DNA of 64,000 nt from Sphingomonadaceae bacterium OTU29LAMAA1 (GTDB lineage Bacteria; Pseudomonadota; Alphaproteobacteria; Sphingomonadales; Sphingomonadaceae): NCBI GenBank assembly GCA_024072375.1, contig CP099617.1:2646001-2710000 (forward strand), in the 5' to 3' direction. Below the pieces are notes generated by a model. It worked only from the letters and a program-made list of their open reading frames with translations, was not told the DNA's origin and did not search any database. The translations under genes and the position numbers were made by a program. Shown here one piece after another: positions 1-8,663 of this stretch. The stretch's first letter is position 1, and each line of letters opens with the position of its first letter.

Positions 1-969
1 TCGCCGCCGGGGCGTGAGCTGCTGCTCCAGACTCCCAAGTTCGACGTGTGGGTCGCCGGGGCTGAGGCGAACGTCGCCACCGCACTCGCCAAACTGGGCC
101 ATGACGTCGGTTTTGCCAGCATGGTGCCCGACAACGACCTCGGTCGTTCGGCGATCTCCACGCTCCGCGGCCACGGCGTCGATACCGCCGCGATCCAGCT
201 CGGCGGCGATCGCATGGGGCTGTATTTCGTCACGTCCGGCGCCGGCATGCGCGCTACCGAAGTCATCTACGACCGCGCGCACTCCTCGTTCGCCAACGCA
301 CCGGTGGACGCATGGGGTTGGGACACGCTGTTCGACGGCGTCGACTGGTTCCATCTGTCCGGCATCACCCCGGCGCTCGGTCCGGTGCCGGCGGAGAGCG
401 CGATCGCCGCGGTCAAGGCCGCCGCCGCCCGCGATATTCCGATCTCGTTCGACGGCAATTACCGCGCGAAACTGTGGGAGCGCTGGGACAGCAACCCTCG
501 CGCGCTGCTGATGCAATTGGTCGAGCATGCCGATTTGATGTTCGGCAATCACCGCGACATCGCGCTGCTGCTCGACAAGGATTTCGGCGGCCATGACGGC
601 GAGGACCGCCGCCGCGACGCCGCGGACGCCGCCTTCGCCGCTTTCCCCAAGCTGAAGACGATCGCCTCGACCGCGCGCCATGTCGAGAACGTCGACCTGC
701 ACCGCGTCTCCGCCCGCATCGACACGCGTGACGGCCATGCGCAGACCGAGGAGGTCGTGCTCGCCGGCATCGTCGACCGGATCGGCGGCGGCGACGCCTT
801 CGCCAGCGGCGTGCTCCACGCCCTTCGCACCGGTGGCGACATCGGCGCGGCGGCGGCGACGGGCCTTGCGCTCACTGCGCTCAAGCATTCGCTACCGGGC
901 GATGCCTCGCTGTTCCGGCAGGCGGATATCGACGCCTATCTCGCGGGTGGGCTGGATGTCCGGCGCTAG
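1..969 (+). CDS. kdgK: 2-keto-3-deoxygluconate kinase (PfkB family), 5' end cut
   Basis: Phosphorylates 2-keto-3-deoxygluconate (KDG) to KDPG in the cytoplasm, the step before the Entner-Doudoroff aldolase in uronate, pectin or alginate breakdown. The reading frame is open from base 1, so the true start lies outside the window; the internal GTG at 46 is not the start. The GAEANVA motif near the beginning is the PfkB sugar-binding region. The RMGLYFV segment followed by a VIYDRA motif is characteristic of KDG kinases within PfkB. The C-terminal GGGDAF motif carries the catalytic Asp (family consensus GAGD). The gene overlaps the next one by 14 nt, so the two are probably cotranscribed. The PfkB family is certain; the KDG specificity is inferred from the substrate-region motifs. 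Confidence 0.85.
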   Translation, partial: SPPGRELLLQTPKFDVWVAGAEANVATALAKLGHDVGFASMVPDNDLGRSAISTLRGHGVDTAAIQLGGDRMGLYFVTSGAGMRATEVIYDRAHSSFANAPVDAWGWDTLFDGVDWFHLSGITPALGPVPAESAIAAVKAAAARDIPISFDGNYRAKLWERWDSNPRALLMQLVEHADLMFGNHRDIALLLDKDFGGHDGEDRRRDAADAAFAAFPKLKTIASTARHVENVDLHRVSARIDTRDGHAQTEEVVLAGIVDRIGGGDAFASGVLHALRTGGDIGAAAATGLALTALKHSLPGDASLFRQADIDAYLAGGLDVRR

Positions 970-2509
970 TCGGAACGGGGATGGCCTGACCCGCCGCGCC
1001 GCGATCGGGGCGGGTGCGGCGACGCTGCTCGCCACCGGAGCGCGCGGACAGGCACCCGCCGCGGTGCGCGCGCCCGCCGGCGATTTCGTCGGCACGATCG
1101 AGGGCGGCGTTCACGCTTTTCGCGGTATCCGCTACGGTCGGGCGGAGCGTTTTCGCGCGCCGGTGCCGGTCGCGCAGCCTGGGCAGATCGTGCGTGCGCA
1201 GGCCTATGGCCCGGTCTGCCCGCAAAAGGGATCGTACGGCCCGCAATCCGAAGACTGCCTGTTCCTCAATATCTGGAGCGCCGACCCGCGCCGGAGCGGG
1301 AACAAGCCGGTAATGCTCTACATCCACGGCGGCGCCTATTCGAACGGCAGCGTCACCGATCCGCTCAACGACGGGCAGGCGCTGGCGGCGAGCGGCGACG
1401 TGGTCGTGGTGACGGTCAATCACCGGCTCAACGCGTTCGGCTATCTGTATCTCGCGCGGCTCGACCCGCGTTTTCCCGACAGCGGCAATGCGGGGCAGCT
1501 CGACCTGATCCTCGCGCTCCGATGGGTGCGCGACAACATCGCGGCATTCGGCGGCGATCCGAACCGGGTCATGGTGTTCGGCCAATCGGGCGGCGGTGCC
1601 AAGATCGCGACGATGATGGCCATGCCGGCGGCGAAGGGGCTGTTCCACCGCGCTGCGACGATGAGCGGGCAACAGGTCACCGCGTCCGGCCCGCTGAACG
1701 CCACCGCGCGGGCGAAGGCGTACCTGGCGAAGCTGGGCGGGGATGTGACCACGCTGCCGACCGGAAAACTGGTCGAGGCGCTCGACGCGATCGACCCGAT
1801 CCTTGGTGGTGGGGTCTATTTCGGGCCGGTGCTCGATATGACGTGGCTCACCCGCCATCCGTTCTGGCCCGATGCCGCGCCGCAGGGGCTGCGCATCCCG
1901 ATGATGCTCGGCAACACCCATGACGAGACGCGGGCGTTCATCGGCCTCAATTCGGCGAAGGTGCAGGGGCTTACGTGGGACAATGTCGCCGAACGTATGG
2001 CGCCCGAACTGCGTATCGACATCCTGCCCGAATGGGTCGTCGCGCAATATCGCGCGCACTTTCCGACATGGAGCCCGCTCGACGTCTTTTACGGTGCGAC
2101 CACCGCCGGGCGTAGCTGGCGCGGGCAGGTGATCGAGGCGGAGGAGCGCGCAAGGGCCGGCGCTCCCGGTTTCGTCTATCAGGTCGACTATGGATCGCGC
2201 GTCGAGCCGCGGCGCGGTGCGTTCCACACGATGGACATCCCGCTGGTGTTCGGCACGCTGGGCGCCAGGGGTTCCGAAACGGGCACCGGAGCGGATGCGC
2301 AGTCGGCGAGCAAGGCGATGCAGGACAGCTTCGTCGCTTTCGCACGGACGGGCGATCCCAACCACGCCGGCCTGCCGCGCTGGCCGAAATACGGCCTGGA
2401 TACGCGCGCGACGATGATCTTCGACGCGCGCGCGCGGGTGGAGAACGACCCGCGCGGCTGGGAACGCGAACTGTTCGCCCGCGTGCCGTACATCCAGCCG
2501 GGAACGTAA
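956..2509 (+). CDS. Type B carboxylesterase, exported (Tat-like signal)
   Basis: An alpha/beta-hydrolase of the carboxylesterase/para-nitrobenzyl esterase family, 517 aa. The ATG at 956 lies inside the end of the kinase gene and is followed by an N-terminal RRAAIG stretch and an Ala-rich hydrophobic segment ending ARGQA, which looks like a Tat signal peptide. The nucleophile is Ser211 in GQSGGG. The family consensus is GESAGG, so the Glu before Ser is Gln here. Glu324 (THDET) and His424 (AFHTMD) complete the triad. The conserved EDCLFLNIW and IHGGAY (oxyanion) motifs are present. Position in a uronate cluster suggests removal of ester groups from plant oligosaccharides in the periplasm. The substrate is inferred; the family is clear. 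Confidence 0.88.
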   Translation: MSGASRNGDGLTRRAAIGAGAATLLATGARGQAPAAVRAPAGDFVGTIEGGVHAFRGIRYGRAERFRAPVPVAQPGQIVRAQAYGPVCPQKGSYGPQSEDCLFLNIWSADPRRSGNKPVMLYIHGGAYSNGSVTDPLNDGQALAASGDVVVVTVNHRLNAFGYLYLARLDPRFPDSGNAGQLDLILALRWVRDNIAAFGGDPNRVMVFGQSGGGAKIATMMAMPAAKGLFHRAATMSGQQVTASGPLNATARAKAYLAKLGGDVTTLPTGKLVEALDAIDPILGGGVYFGPVLDMTWLTRHPFWPDAAPQGLRIPMMLGNTHDETRAFIGLNSAKVQGLTWDNVAERMAPELRIDILPEWVVAQYRAHFPTWSPLDVFYGATTAGRSWRGQVIEAEERARAGAPGFVYQVDYGSRVEPRRGAFHTMDIPLVFGTLGARGSETGTGADAQSASKAMQDSFVAFARTGDPNHAGLPRWPKYGLDTRATMIFDARARVENDPRGWERELFARVPYIQPGT

Positions 2510-2512
2510 GAG

Positions 2513-2529
2513 CCCCTCCTCTTCAGGGG
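2513..2529. other. Small hairpin after the esterase gene
   Basis: CCCCT and AGGGG arms separated by 7 nt lie just after the esterase stop, between convergent genes. There is no T-run, so it is at best a weak terminator. The rest of 2510-2669 shows nothing recognisable. Confidence 0.3.
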
Positions 2530-2669
2530 ATGGGTTGCGGTGGAGGAGTCGCCAAGCGCCGGTTCCGGTGAGACGTCCCCCAACCCGGCATCAGGCCGAT
2601 CAGGCTTCCCGCTTGATCCAAGCCGCACGGGACACGGTTTACCTGACGGTCCTCAAGGGAGAGGTTTGA

Positions 2670-3560
2670 TCACGCCGCTGCCATCCGGCGCGATGCGGCG
2701 ATGCTGCTCCACGCGTACAATCCGCACCCGAGCCAGATCAGCGCGAAGGTCGCCAGTTGTGCCGGGCGGACGGGCTCGCGATACAGCAGCACCGCCTCGA
2801 GAAATTGCAAGGTCGGCGCGATGAACTGAAGCAGCCCCATCGTCGTATAGCGAAGCCGCTTCGCGCCCGCCGCGAACATCAGCAACGGCGCCGCGGTGAC
2901 CGGGCCGGCGAGGATCAGCAGCAGGTCCATCGTGCCGTCGCGACCGAATTCGGCCGAGCCGGTGCTGCTGGCGTACAGCAGCACGGCCAGTGCGACCGGG
3001 GCGAGGATCGCCGTTTCGATCGTCAGTCCGCCGAGCGCGTCGATCGCCGCTATCTTGCGGATCAGGCCGTAGAAGCCGAAACTCAGCGCGAGGGCGAGCG
3101 AGATCCAGATCGCACCACCGCCGCTGACCGCCAGCAATACGACGCCGACCCCCGCTAAGCCGATAGCGCCGCCCTGTAGCCGGTCGAGCCGTTCGCCGAG
3201 CAGCAGCATGCCGAGCGCGACGTTGATGAGCGGGTTGATGAAATAGCCGAGGCTCGCCTCGACCAGATGCGCGTTGGCGATCGCCCAGATGTAGACGAAC
3301 CAGTTCACCGCGATCAACGCCGCACTGCCGGTCAGCATCAGCAATACGCGGCCGCGCGCCACGGCAAGCAGCGGCCGCAGGCGTTTCGTCGCGAGGATCA
3401 CCGCCGCCAGCAGCAACAGCGACCAGAGTATGCGGTGAGACAGCACCTGCAACGGCGGCACGTCCTTCAGCAGGTGTAGATAGAGCGGCAGCACGCCCCA
3501 CAGCGTGTAGGCGCCGATGCCGTAGAACAGCCCGGCGCGCGGATGAGCGGTATCGACCAT
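2670..3560 (-). CDS. rarD: RarD-type EamA/DMT permease
   Basis: A ten-helix inner-membrane permease of the drug/metabolite transporter superfamily, 296 aa, matching the RarD subgroup. Typical landmarks are the N-terminal GLFYGIGAYTLWGVLPLY segment, the SHRILWS motif and a late region with FIAPTLQFL. RarD proteins are named for chloramphenicol sensitivity, but their substrates are not established. I chose the ATG giving MVDTAHPRAG. The longer frame reaching 3671 adds a low-complexity Arg/His stretch that comes from the GGCGGT tandem repeat and is unlikely to be protein. It is convergent with the esterase gene and reads away from the cupin gene upstream. Confidence 0.85.
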   Translation of the reverse strand: MVDTAHPRAGLFYGIGAYTLWGVLPLYLHLLKDVPPLQVLSHRILWSLLLLAAVILATKRLRPLLAVARGRVLLMLTGSAALIAVNWFVYIWAIANAHLVEASLGYFINPLINVALGMLLLGERLDRLQGGAIGLAGVGVVLLAVSGGGAIWISLALALSFGFYGLIRKIAAIDALGGLTIETAILAPVALAVLLYASSTGSAEFGRDGTMDLLLILAGPVTAAPLLMFAAGAKRLRYTTMGLLQFIAPTLQFLEAVLLYREPVRPAQLATFALIWLGCGLYAWSSIAASRRMAAA

Positions 3561-3610
3561 CCCCGCGCTGTGACGGGTTGCGTGTTGCGGCGCAACACGT
3601 TGGGTCGTCT

Positions 3611-3634
3611 GGCGGTGGCGGTGGCGGTGGCGGA
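3611..3634. repeat. GGCGGT hexanucleotide tandem repeat (about 4 units)
   Basis: Three perfect GGCGGT units followed by one imperfect unit (GGCGGA), about 50 nt upstream of the rarD start on the opposite strand. The unit length is a multiple of three, so slippage would alter spacing rather than frame. Confidence 0.7.
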
Positions 3635-3677
3635 GCGGGGCGGGGCGACGAACGGTCGGCGTCGCCCGCAAACCCGG

Positions 3678-4109
3678 TCAGTCGGCCGCCTTCACCACCG
3701 GATAGCTGACGATCAGCGTCAGCGGCGTCTTGCCGACCTGACGGATACCCACGGTCGCGCCGGAATACAGATACGCCGCCATACCGGGCTTCAGCGGCCT
3801 GGTATCCTTGCCGGACGACACGATCCCCTCTCCCGACAGGACGTAATAGACCTCGTCGTGCGCCAGCGGGTGCAGGCCGATCGCGGCGCCGACGTGGAGC
3901 ACCCGCTTGCGGAATTCCATCGTCCGACCGGGCACCGCGTCGCTGATTCGGTAGGCGGTGCTCATCCCGATCTTGCCGTGCGGCGTCGGTTCGTCGCGTT
4001 TGACCGCCGCCTCGTCGACCACGACCATCGGCCGTTCGACAGGCATGGTGGCGGGTGCGGGGCCGGCTTGCAGGGCTGCCAGCACGGCGGTGGCGAGGAT
4101 CATTGTCAT
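3678..4109 (-). CDS. Exported cupin-domain protein
   Basis: A small single-domain cupin of 143 aa with an N-terminal signal peptide (MTMILATAVLAALQAGPAPA), so probably periplasmic. The beta-barrel motif centred on HPLAHDEVYYVLSGEG supplies two His and one Glu as likely metal ligands; the second cupin motif (KPGMAAYLYSG) is weak and lacks the usual His. I chose the ATG at 4109 because GGAG lies 6 nt upstream; the ATG at 4121 (METVMTM) is an alternative. The substrate is unknown. The neighbourhood would fit a sugar-related role (compare KdgF, a cupin acting on unsaturated uronates), but KdgF is cytoplasmic, so this is only a suggestion. Confidence 0.8.
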   Translation of the reverse strand: MTMILATAVLAALQAGPAPATMPVERPMVVVDEAAVKRDEPTPHGKIGMSTAYRISDAVPGRTMEFRKRVLHVGAAIGLHPLAHDEVYYVLSGEGIVSSGKDTRPLKPGMAAYLYSGATVGIRQVGKTPLTLIVSYPVVKAAD

Positions 4110-4171
4110 TACCGTCTCCATCTTTGCGCTTTGCGGGATGTTGACACGCGCCCGTCTGCGCAGCATGTTTC

Positions 4172-4185
4172 TGACACCGGTTACC
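4172..4185. promoter_or_regulatory. Candidate LacI/GntR-type operator
   Basis: TGACACCGGTTACC has a near-palindromic ACCGGT core, resembling operators bound by LacI-family sugar regulators in Xanthomonas, Caulobacter and sphingomonads. It lies between the divergent cupin and TonB-receptor genes, about 175 nt upstream of the receptor start. No regulator gene is visible in the window. The call is pattern-based only. Confidence 0.4.
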
Positions 4186-4359
4186 TATGCAAGGCAAGGG
4201 ATCGGTGACGCGACCATCAACAGATGGCCGTCCTGGGGAGGATGGGCAGGTAAGTGACTGCCACGGCACCATACTCCCCGACGACATGACGACGAGGACC
4301 GATCGGTCGGCGTCAACGAGGAACGATGGCCGCGTATGGCCGCATGGGGAGTGATTGCA

Positions 4360-7300
4360 ATGACTGGACGTTCGACTTTTGCCCGCCACGGCGTGTCGAC
4401 CGGCGCGCTGGTGCTCGGCATGCTGTTGCCGGCCGCCGCCTTTGCGCAGGCCGCCACCATTCCGGCGACGCCGGCGCAGCCCGGCAGCCCGCCGCACACC
4501 GATCCGGCTCCGGCGCAGACCGCGGTCGTCCCCGCCGGCGGTGCGGAGGATAGCGGAGCGGACGTCCAGCCGCAGACCACCGCACCCGACGGCGCCGAGA
4601 GTGGCGCGGACATCGTCGTCACCGGCTTCCGTCGCAGCCTCGACGCCGCACTCAACGTGAAGCGCGATTCGGTATCGTCGGTCGACGCGATCGTCGCGGA
4701 GGATATCGCGAAGTTCCCCGACCAGAACCTCGCCGAATCACTGCAGCGCATCCCGGGCATCTCGATCCAGCGCGACGCCGGCGAAGGCCGTGCGATCACC
4801 GTCCGCGGCCTCGGCGCGCAATTCACCCGCGTCCGCGTCAACGGGCTGGAGACGGTCGCGACCTCGACCGACGGCGCCTCGTCGAATCGCGACCGCGCGT
4901 TCGATTTCAACGTCTTCGCATCCGAGCTGTTCAACTCGATCGTCGTCCACAAGACGGCGGAGGCCAGCCTCGACGAAGGGTCGCTGGGCGCGGTCGTCGA
5001 CCTCAACACCGGCAATCCGCTCGGCGGCAAGACCGGCTTCACCGGCGTGCTCTCCGCGCAGGCGAGCTATAACGACCTCAGCGAGAACACACGGCCCCGC
5101 CTCGCCGGGCTGGTATCGTACAAGTCGCCCGACGGCACGTTCGGCGCGGCGGTGTCGGCGGCCTATCAGAAGACCGACAATCTCGAACTCGGCAACAATA
5201 CCGTCCGGTGGGCGCAGGCGCGGTTCGATTCGGTCAACGGCACGCCGTGCTTCTACAACAGCAACACTGGGACGACACCGGTGGCAAACGCTGGCGGCTT
5301 CTATCGCCCCGGCACCGCCTGCGACACCGCCGCGCTCGCCTTCCATCCCCGTATCCCGCGCTACGGCGAGGTCTTCCATGGCCGCGAGCGGCTCGGCGTG
5401 ACCGGTAGCGTGCAATGGGCGCCGAGCGACGCGACCAAGGTGTCGATCGACGGCCTGTATTCGCGCTTCAAGGAAAAGCGCGAAGAGAAATGGGCGGAGG
5501 TGCTGCTGCGCTCCAACGAACGTTCGATCGACCTGATCAACCCGGTCTACGACGCGAACAAGAACCTGGTGTCCGGCACGCTCAACGACGCCTGGGTGCG
5601 GACCGAACATTACCTGCGCCGCTCGCAGACCGAATTCTATCAGCTCGGCGGCAGCTGGGATCAGGACGTGACGGACCGGTTCCGCTTCACCGTTCTGGGC
5701 GGCTTCTCGAAGTCCGAGGCGGATATCCCGGTCGAGACGACTGTCGTGTTCGACGATCGCGACGCGCAGGGCTACAAGTTCGATTATACCGACAGCCGCA
5801 CGCCGCTGCTCGCCTTCGGCACCAGCGTGACCGAGCCGGCGAATTTCCAGCTGGCCGAGATCCGCGATCGGCCGTCGACCGTCACCAACAAGTTCCGCAC
5901 CGCGCAGCTGCGTACCGAATGGGACGTCGCCGACGGCTATCAGCTGAAGCTGGGCGGGGTGTACCGGCGCTTCGATTTCGACAGCATCTCGTTCCAGCGC
6001 GACACCGCGGTGTGCGGCAACGGCGGGCGCGATCTGGTGCTCGGCACGATCACCTGTTCGGCGAGCAGCGCGTTCGGTCCGAGCGCGGTATATGGCTTCC
6101 AGGTCACCCCGGCGCTGAGCGAGCTGTTCACGCTCGGCAACGCCGGCCAGCCGTCGGGAACGACGACGCAGTGGCTCGTTCCCAACCTCGACGCGGCGAC
6201 GAGCTACACCAACCTCTACGGTCGTACCCCGACGCTGGTGGTCGGCGACAATCGCAGCGTCACCGAAGAGGTGACCGGCGGCTATTTCCAGATCGACGCC
6301 AAGGGCGACCTCGCCGGCCTGCGCTATGCGCTGAACGCTGGCGTTCGCTATGCGCACACCGCACAAAGCTCGACCGGGATCAATTCGGGCGCGGTCGTGA
6401 CGGTCGATCGCGATTACGACGACTGGCTGCCCGCGATCAACGTCGCGTTCTTCCCGACCGACACGATCATCCTGCGTGCCTCGGCCGCCAAGGTGATGAC
6501 GCGGCCGACATTGGGCAACCTGACGCCCGGCGGGTCGGCGGACGGCTTCAACTATCGCGTATCGTTCGGCAATCCGCAGCTCCAGCCGTTCCGTGCGGCG
6601 GCGTACGACATCGCGGCGGAATGGTATTTCGCACCGCAGTCGATCCTGTCGGTCGCGCTGTTCAAGAAGAACGTCGAAAGCTTCCCGGTGTCGTCTGCGA
6701 TCACCAACGCGACCTTCACCTCGACCGGGCTGCCGGCGTCGGTGCTCGGCGCGTCGTCGCCCGCGGCACTCAATCCCGCGTTGCAGGCAGAGCCGATCTG
6801 GACGATCACCACGACGGTCAACGGCACCGGCGCCTCGCTGAAGGGGGCGGAGATCGCGCTGCAGGCGACGTTCAGCTTCCTGCCCGGCTTCCTCAAGAAC
6901 TTCGGCGTGCTCGCCAATGCGACCTTCGTCGATTCGAGCGCGAACTACACCGTGCAAGGTCCAGTCGTCTCGGCCTGCGTCCCCGGCGCAACCCCGGCGG
7001 CGGCCTGTGCCTACGGTCCGCTGGTCAACGCCAATCGCAATGCGACGCTGTTCGGCCTGTCCAAGCAGCAGTATAACGGCACGCTCTATTACGAGGATGC
7101 GAAGTTCTCGGCGCGTGGATCGATCAGCTATCGCGGGCCGTACATCGATGCCAACAGCGGCACTGGCAACATCTTCGAGGGCTATAACAAGACGATCAAC
7201 GTCGATGCCTCGTTGCGGTACAAGCTGACCCCGAACGTCGAGGTGTCGCTGGAAGGGACCAACCTGACCGACCAGTATCGCGATCGCTACACCGACATCG

Positions 7301-7371
7301 ACGCCAACCGGAACTACGAATACAACCATTTCGGCCGTACGTTCCTGGCCGGCGCGCGCTTCAAGATGTGA
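4360..7371 (+). CDS. TonB-dependent outer-membrane receptor
   Basis: A 1003-aa outer-membrane active transporter of the large Caulobacter/Xanthomonas/Sphingomonas receptor group. The start at 4360 follows GGGGAG by 8 nt and gives a signal peptide ending in AFAQ. A Pro/Ala-rich linker (about residues 25-85) precedes the plug, which begins at IVVTGFRRSL and contains FPDQNLAESLQRIPGISI and the RGLGAQFTRVRVNG motif. The rest is a 22-strand barrel ending in an aromatic-rich strand (HFGRTFLAGARFKM). The downstream secreted hydrolase follows almost at once, and the neighbouring KDG kinase suggests uptake of uronate-containing oligosaccharides. The ligand is inferred; the family is certain. Confidence 0.93.
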   Translation: MTGRSTFARHGVSTGALVLGMLLPAAAFAQAATIPATPAQPGSPPHTDPAPAQTAVVPAGGAEDSGADVQPQTTAPDGAESGADIVVTGFRRSLDAALNVKRDSVSSVDAIVAEDIAKFPDQNLAESLQRIPGISIQRDAGEGRAITVRGLGAQFTRVRVNGLETVATSTDGASSNRDRAFDFNVFASELFNSIVVHKTAEASLDEGSLGAVVDLNTGNPLGGKTGFTGVLSAQASYNDLSENTRPRLAGLVSYKSPDGTFGAAVSAAYQKTDNLELGNNTVRWAQARFDSVNGTPCFYNSNTGTTPVANAGGFYRPGTACDTAALAFHPRIPRYGEVFHGRERLGVTGSVQWAPSDATKVSIDGLYSRFKEKREEKWAEVLLRSNERSIDLINPVYDANKNLVSGTLNDAWVRTEHYLRRSQTEFYQLGGSWDQDVTDRFRFTVLGGFSKSEADIPVETTVVFDDRDAQGYKFDYTDSRTPLLAFGTSVTEPANFQLAEIRDRPSTVTNKFRTAQLRTEWDVADGYQLKLGGVYRRFDFDSISFQRDTAVCGNGGRDLVLGTITCSASSAFGPSAVYGFQVTPALSELFTLGNAGQPSGTTTQWLVPNLDAATSYTNLYGRTPTLVVGDNRSVTEEVTGGYFQIDAKGDLAGLRYALNAGVRYAHTAQSSTGINSGAVVTVDRDYDDWLPAINVAFFPTDTIILRASAAKVMTRPTLGNLTPGGSADGFNYRVSFGNPQLQPFRAAAYDIAAEWYFAPQSILSVALFKKNVESFPVSSAITNATFTSTGLPASVLGASSPAALNPALQAEPIWTITTTVNGTGASLKGAEIALQATFSFLPGFLKNFGVLANATFVDSSANYTVQGPVVSACVPGATPAAACAYGPLVNANRNATLFGLSKQQYNGTLYYEDAKFSARGSISYRGPYIDANSGTGNIFEGYNKTINVDASLRYKLTPNVEVSLEGTNLTDQYRDRYTDIDANRNYEYNHFGRTFLAGARFKM

Positions 7372-7378
7372 GGTGGGT

Positions 7379-8371
7379 ATGATCGATCGTCGACAGGCCC
7401 TGATCGGAACCTTCGCCGCCGGCCTGGCGACGGCGGCTGGCGCGCAGACCGCATCGCCGCGGGTGAAGGACGCGGCGATGCCGGGTTTGCCCGACCCGGC
7501 CGAGACGATCGATCTGTGGCCGGCCGGTGCGCCGGGCATGCCCAAGGTGCCGCCGGTCGAGGTCGTCGACGAACGCAGCACCGACGGGCAACTGCCCGAT
7601 CGCGCCGTCCGCGGGATCGTGCGCCCGCGCATGGTCGTGTTCCGGCCGGCGATCCCCAACGGATCGGCGCTGCTGGTGACGCCCGGCGGCGGCTATGCCC
7701 GGGTCGTCGTCGACAAGGAAGGATATGAGGTCGCGCGCTGGCTGTCGGCGCGAGGCTGGACGGTGTTCGTGCTGTTCTACCGCCTGCCCGGTGACGGCTG
7801 GGCGGCGGGCCCCGATGTCGCGCTGTCCGATGCGCAGCGGGCGATGCGGCTGATCCGGTCGCGCGCGCGCGATTACGGCATCATGCCCGACCGGGTCGGT
7901 GCGATGGGATTTTCGGCGGGTGGGCACGTCTGTTGCGATCTCGCCACCCGCCATGCCACGCCGACCTACACGGCCGTGGACCGGGCCGACCGGTGGAGCG
8001 CGCGTCCCGATATCGCGGCGCCGATCTATGCCGTGCAGGCGATGACGCGGCCGCTGGCGCACGCCGGATCGCGGGCCCTGCTGATCGGTGAGGCTGCTTC
8101 ACCCGCGCTGGAGGCGGCGCACACCCCGGCCAACCACGTCGCCGCGCAGACGCCGCCCTGTTTTCTTGCCCATGCCGAGGACGACGCGACCGTAGACGTC
8201 GGCAACACGCTGGCGTTTCGCGCCGCCCTGAAGACGGCGGGCGTCCCGGTCGAAACGCATCTGTTCACCCACGGCGGCCACGGTTTCGGCCTTCGCCGCA
8301 CCGCCGGGAAGCCGGTCGAGGCGTGGCTCGGCCTGTTCCACGCCTGGGCGCAGAGCCGGGGTCTGGGTTGA
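7379..8371 (+). CDS. Exported alpha/beta hydrolase, acetyl-esterase-like
   Basis: A 330-aa hydrolase resembling bacterial acetyl-xylan/feruloyl esterases of the BD-FAE and dienelactone-hydrolase type. The nucleophile is Ser179 in GFSAGG, the acid probably Asp269 in HAEDD, and the base His301 in HGGHGF. The oxyanion-hole TPGGGY motif is also present. The N-terminus MIDRRQALIGTFAAGLA with a cleavage-like AGAQ looks like a Tat signal. The ATG at 7379 lies 7 nt after the receptor stop, with GAGGTG just upstream. Receptor and hydrolase therefore form an operon, consistent with de-esterification of the sugar taken up by the receptor. The substrate is inferred. Confidence 0.86.
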   Translation: MIDRRQALIGTFAAGLATAAGAQTASPRVKDAAMPGLPDPAETIDLWPAGAPGMPKVPPVEVVDERSTDGQLPDRAVRGIVRPRMVVFRPAIPNGSALLVTPGGGYARVVVDKEGYEVARWLSARGWTVFVLFYRLPGDGWAAGPDVALSDAQRAMRLIRSRARDYGIMPDRVGAMGFSAGGHVCCDLATRHATPTYTAVDRADRWSARPDIAAPIYAVQAMTRPLAHAGSRALLIGEAASPALEAAHTPANHVAAQTPPCFLAHAEDDATVDVGNTLAFRAALKTAGVPVETHLFTHGGHGFGLRRTAGKPVEAWLGLFHAWAQSRGLG

Positions 8372-8414
8372 GCCGAGCTTTTCGCCGGCGGTTGGGCGGT
8401 ATAAGGCGCGCGCG

Positions 8415-8645
8415 ATGACCAGCGGCGCGCTTCAGGATCTGTTCCTTTCCACTCTGGTGCGGAAGGCGGGCGGCAATCGCCGCCGCTGGCGCCTCGTCCT
8501 CGGCGACATGAAGGTCTATGCCGTCGCCACCCATCCCCATTGCAACTGGTCGGTGACGCCGACCGGATCGGCGGCCGAGAACGATATCGTCGAACGGATC
8601 GCCGACGATCTGCGCGTAACCCACCCGATCGTCAGCCACGGCTGA
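8415..8645 (+). CDS. Small conserved hypothetical protein
   Basis: A 76-aa soluble protein (starts MTSGALQDLF, ends THPIVSHG) with no signal or membrane segment. Its amino-acid composition is normal, unlike the Arg/Pro-rich shadow frames around it, and it fills a gap between two real genes. It contains a conserved-looking LVLGDMKVYAVATHPHCNW core and resembles short uncharacterised sphingomonad proteins. No function can be assigned. Confidence 0.65.
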   Translation: MTSGALQDLFLSTLVRKAGGNRRRWRLVLGDMKVYAVATHPHCNWSVTPTGSAAENDIVERIADDLRVTHPIVSHG

Positions 8646-8663
8646 GCCGAGCCGCGCCGCGCC

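Noticed and set aside
881..2365. Long open frame antisense to the carboxylesterase (494 aa)
   Set aside because: Arg/Asp/Pro/His-rich composition typical of GC-rich shadow frames, and it fully overlaps a gene with clear catalytic motifs.
3611..3634. GGCGGT repeat as a phase-variation switch
   Set aside because: The unit is six bases, so copy changes keep frame, and it lies outside the likely coding start; only four units.
2653..4497. 614-aa minus frame spanning rarD, the cupin gene and the receptor start
   Set aside because: It is out of frame with the real genes and crosses a divergent promoter region.
4738..7659. Very long antisense frame (973 aa) across the TonB receptor
   Set aside because: Composition is a mirror of the receptor's codon bias, with no domain; a stop-free antisense strand is common at this GC content.
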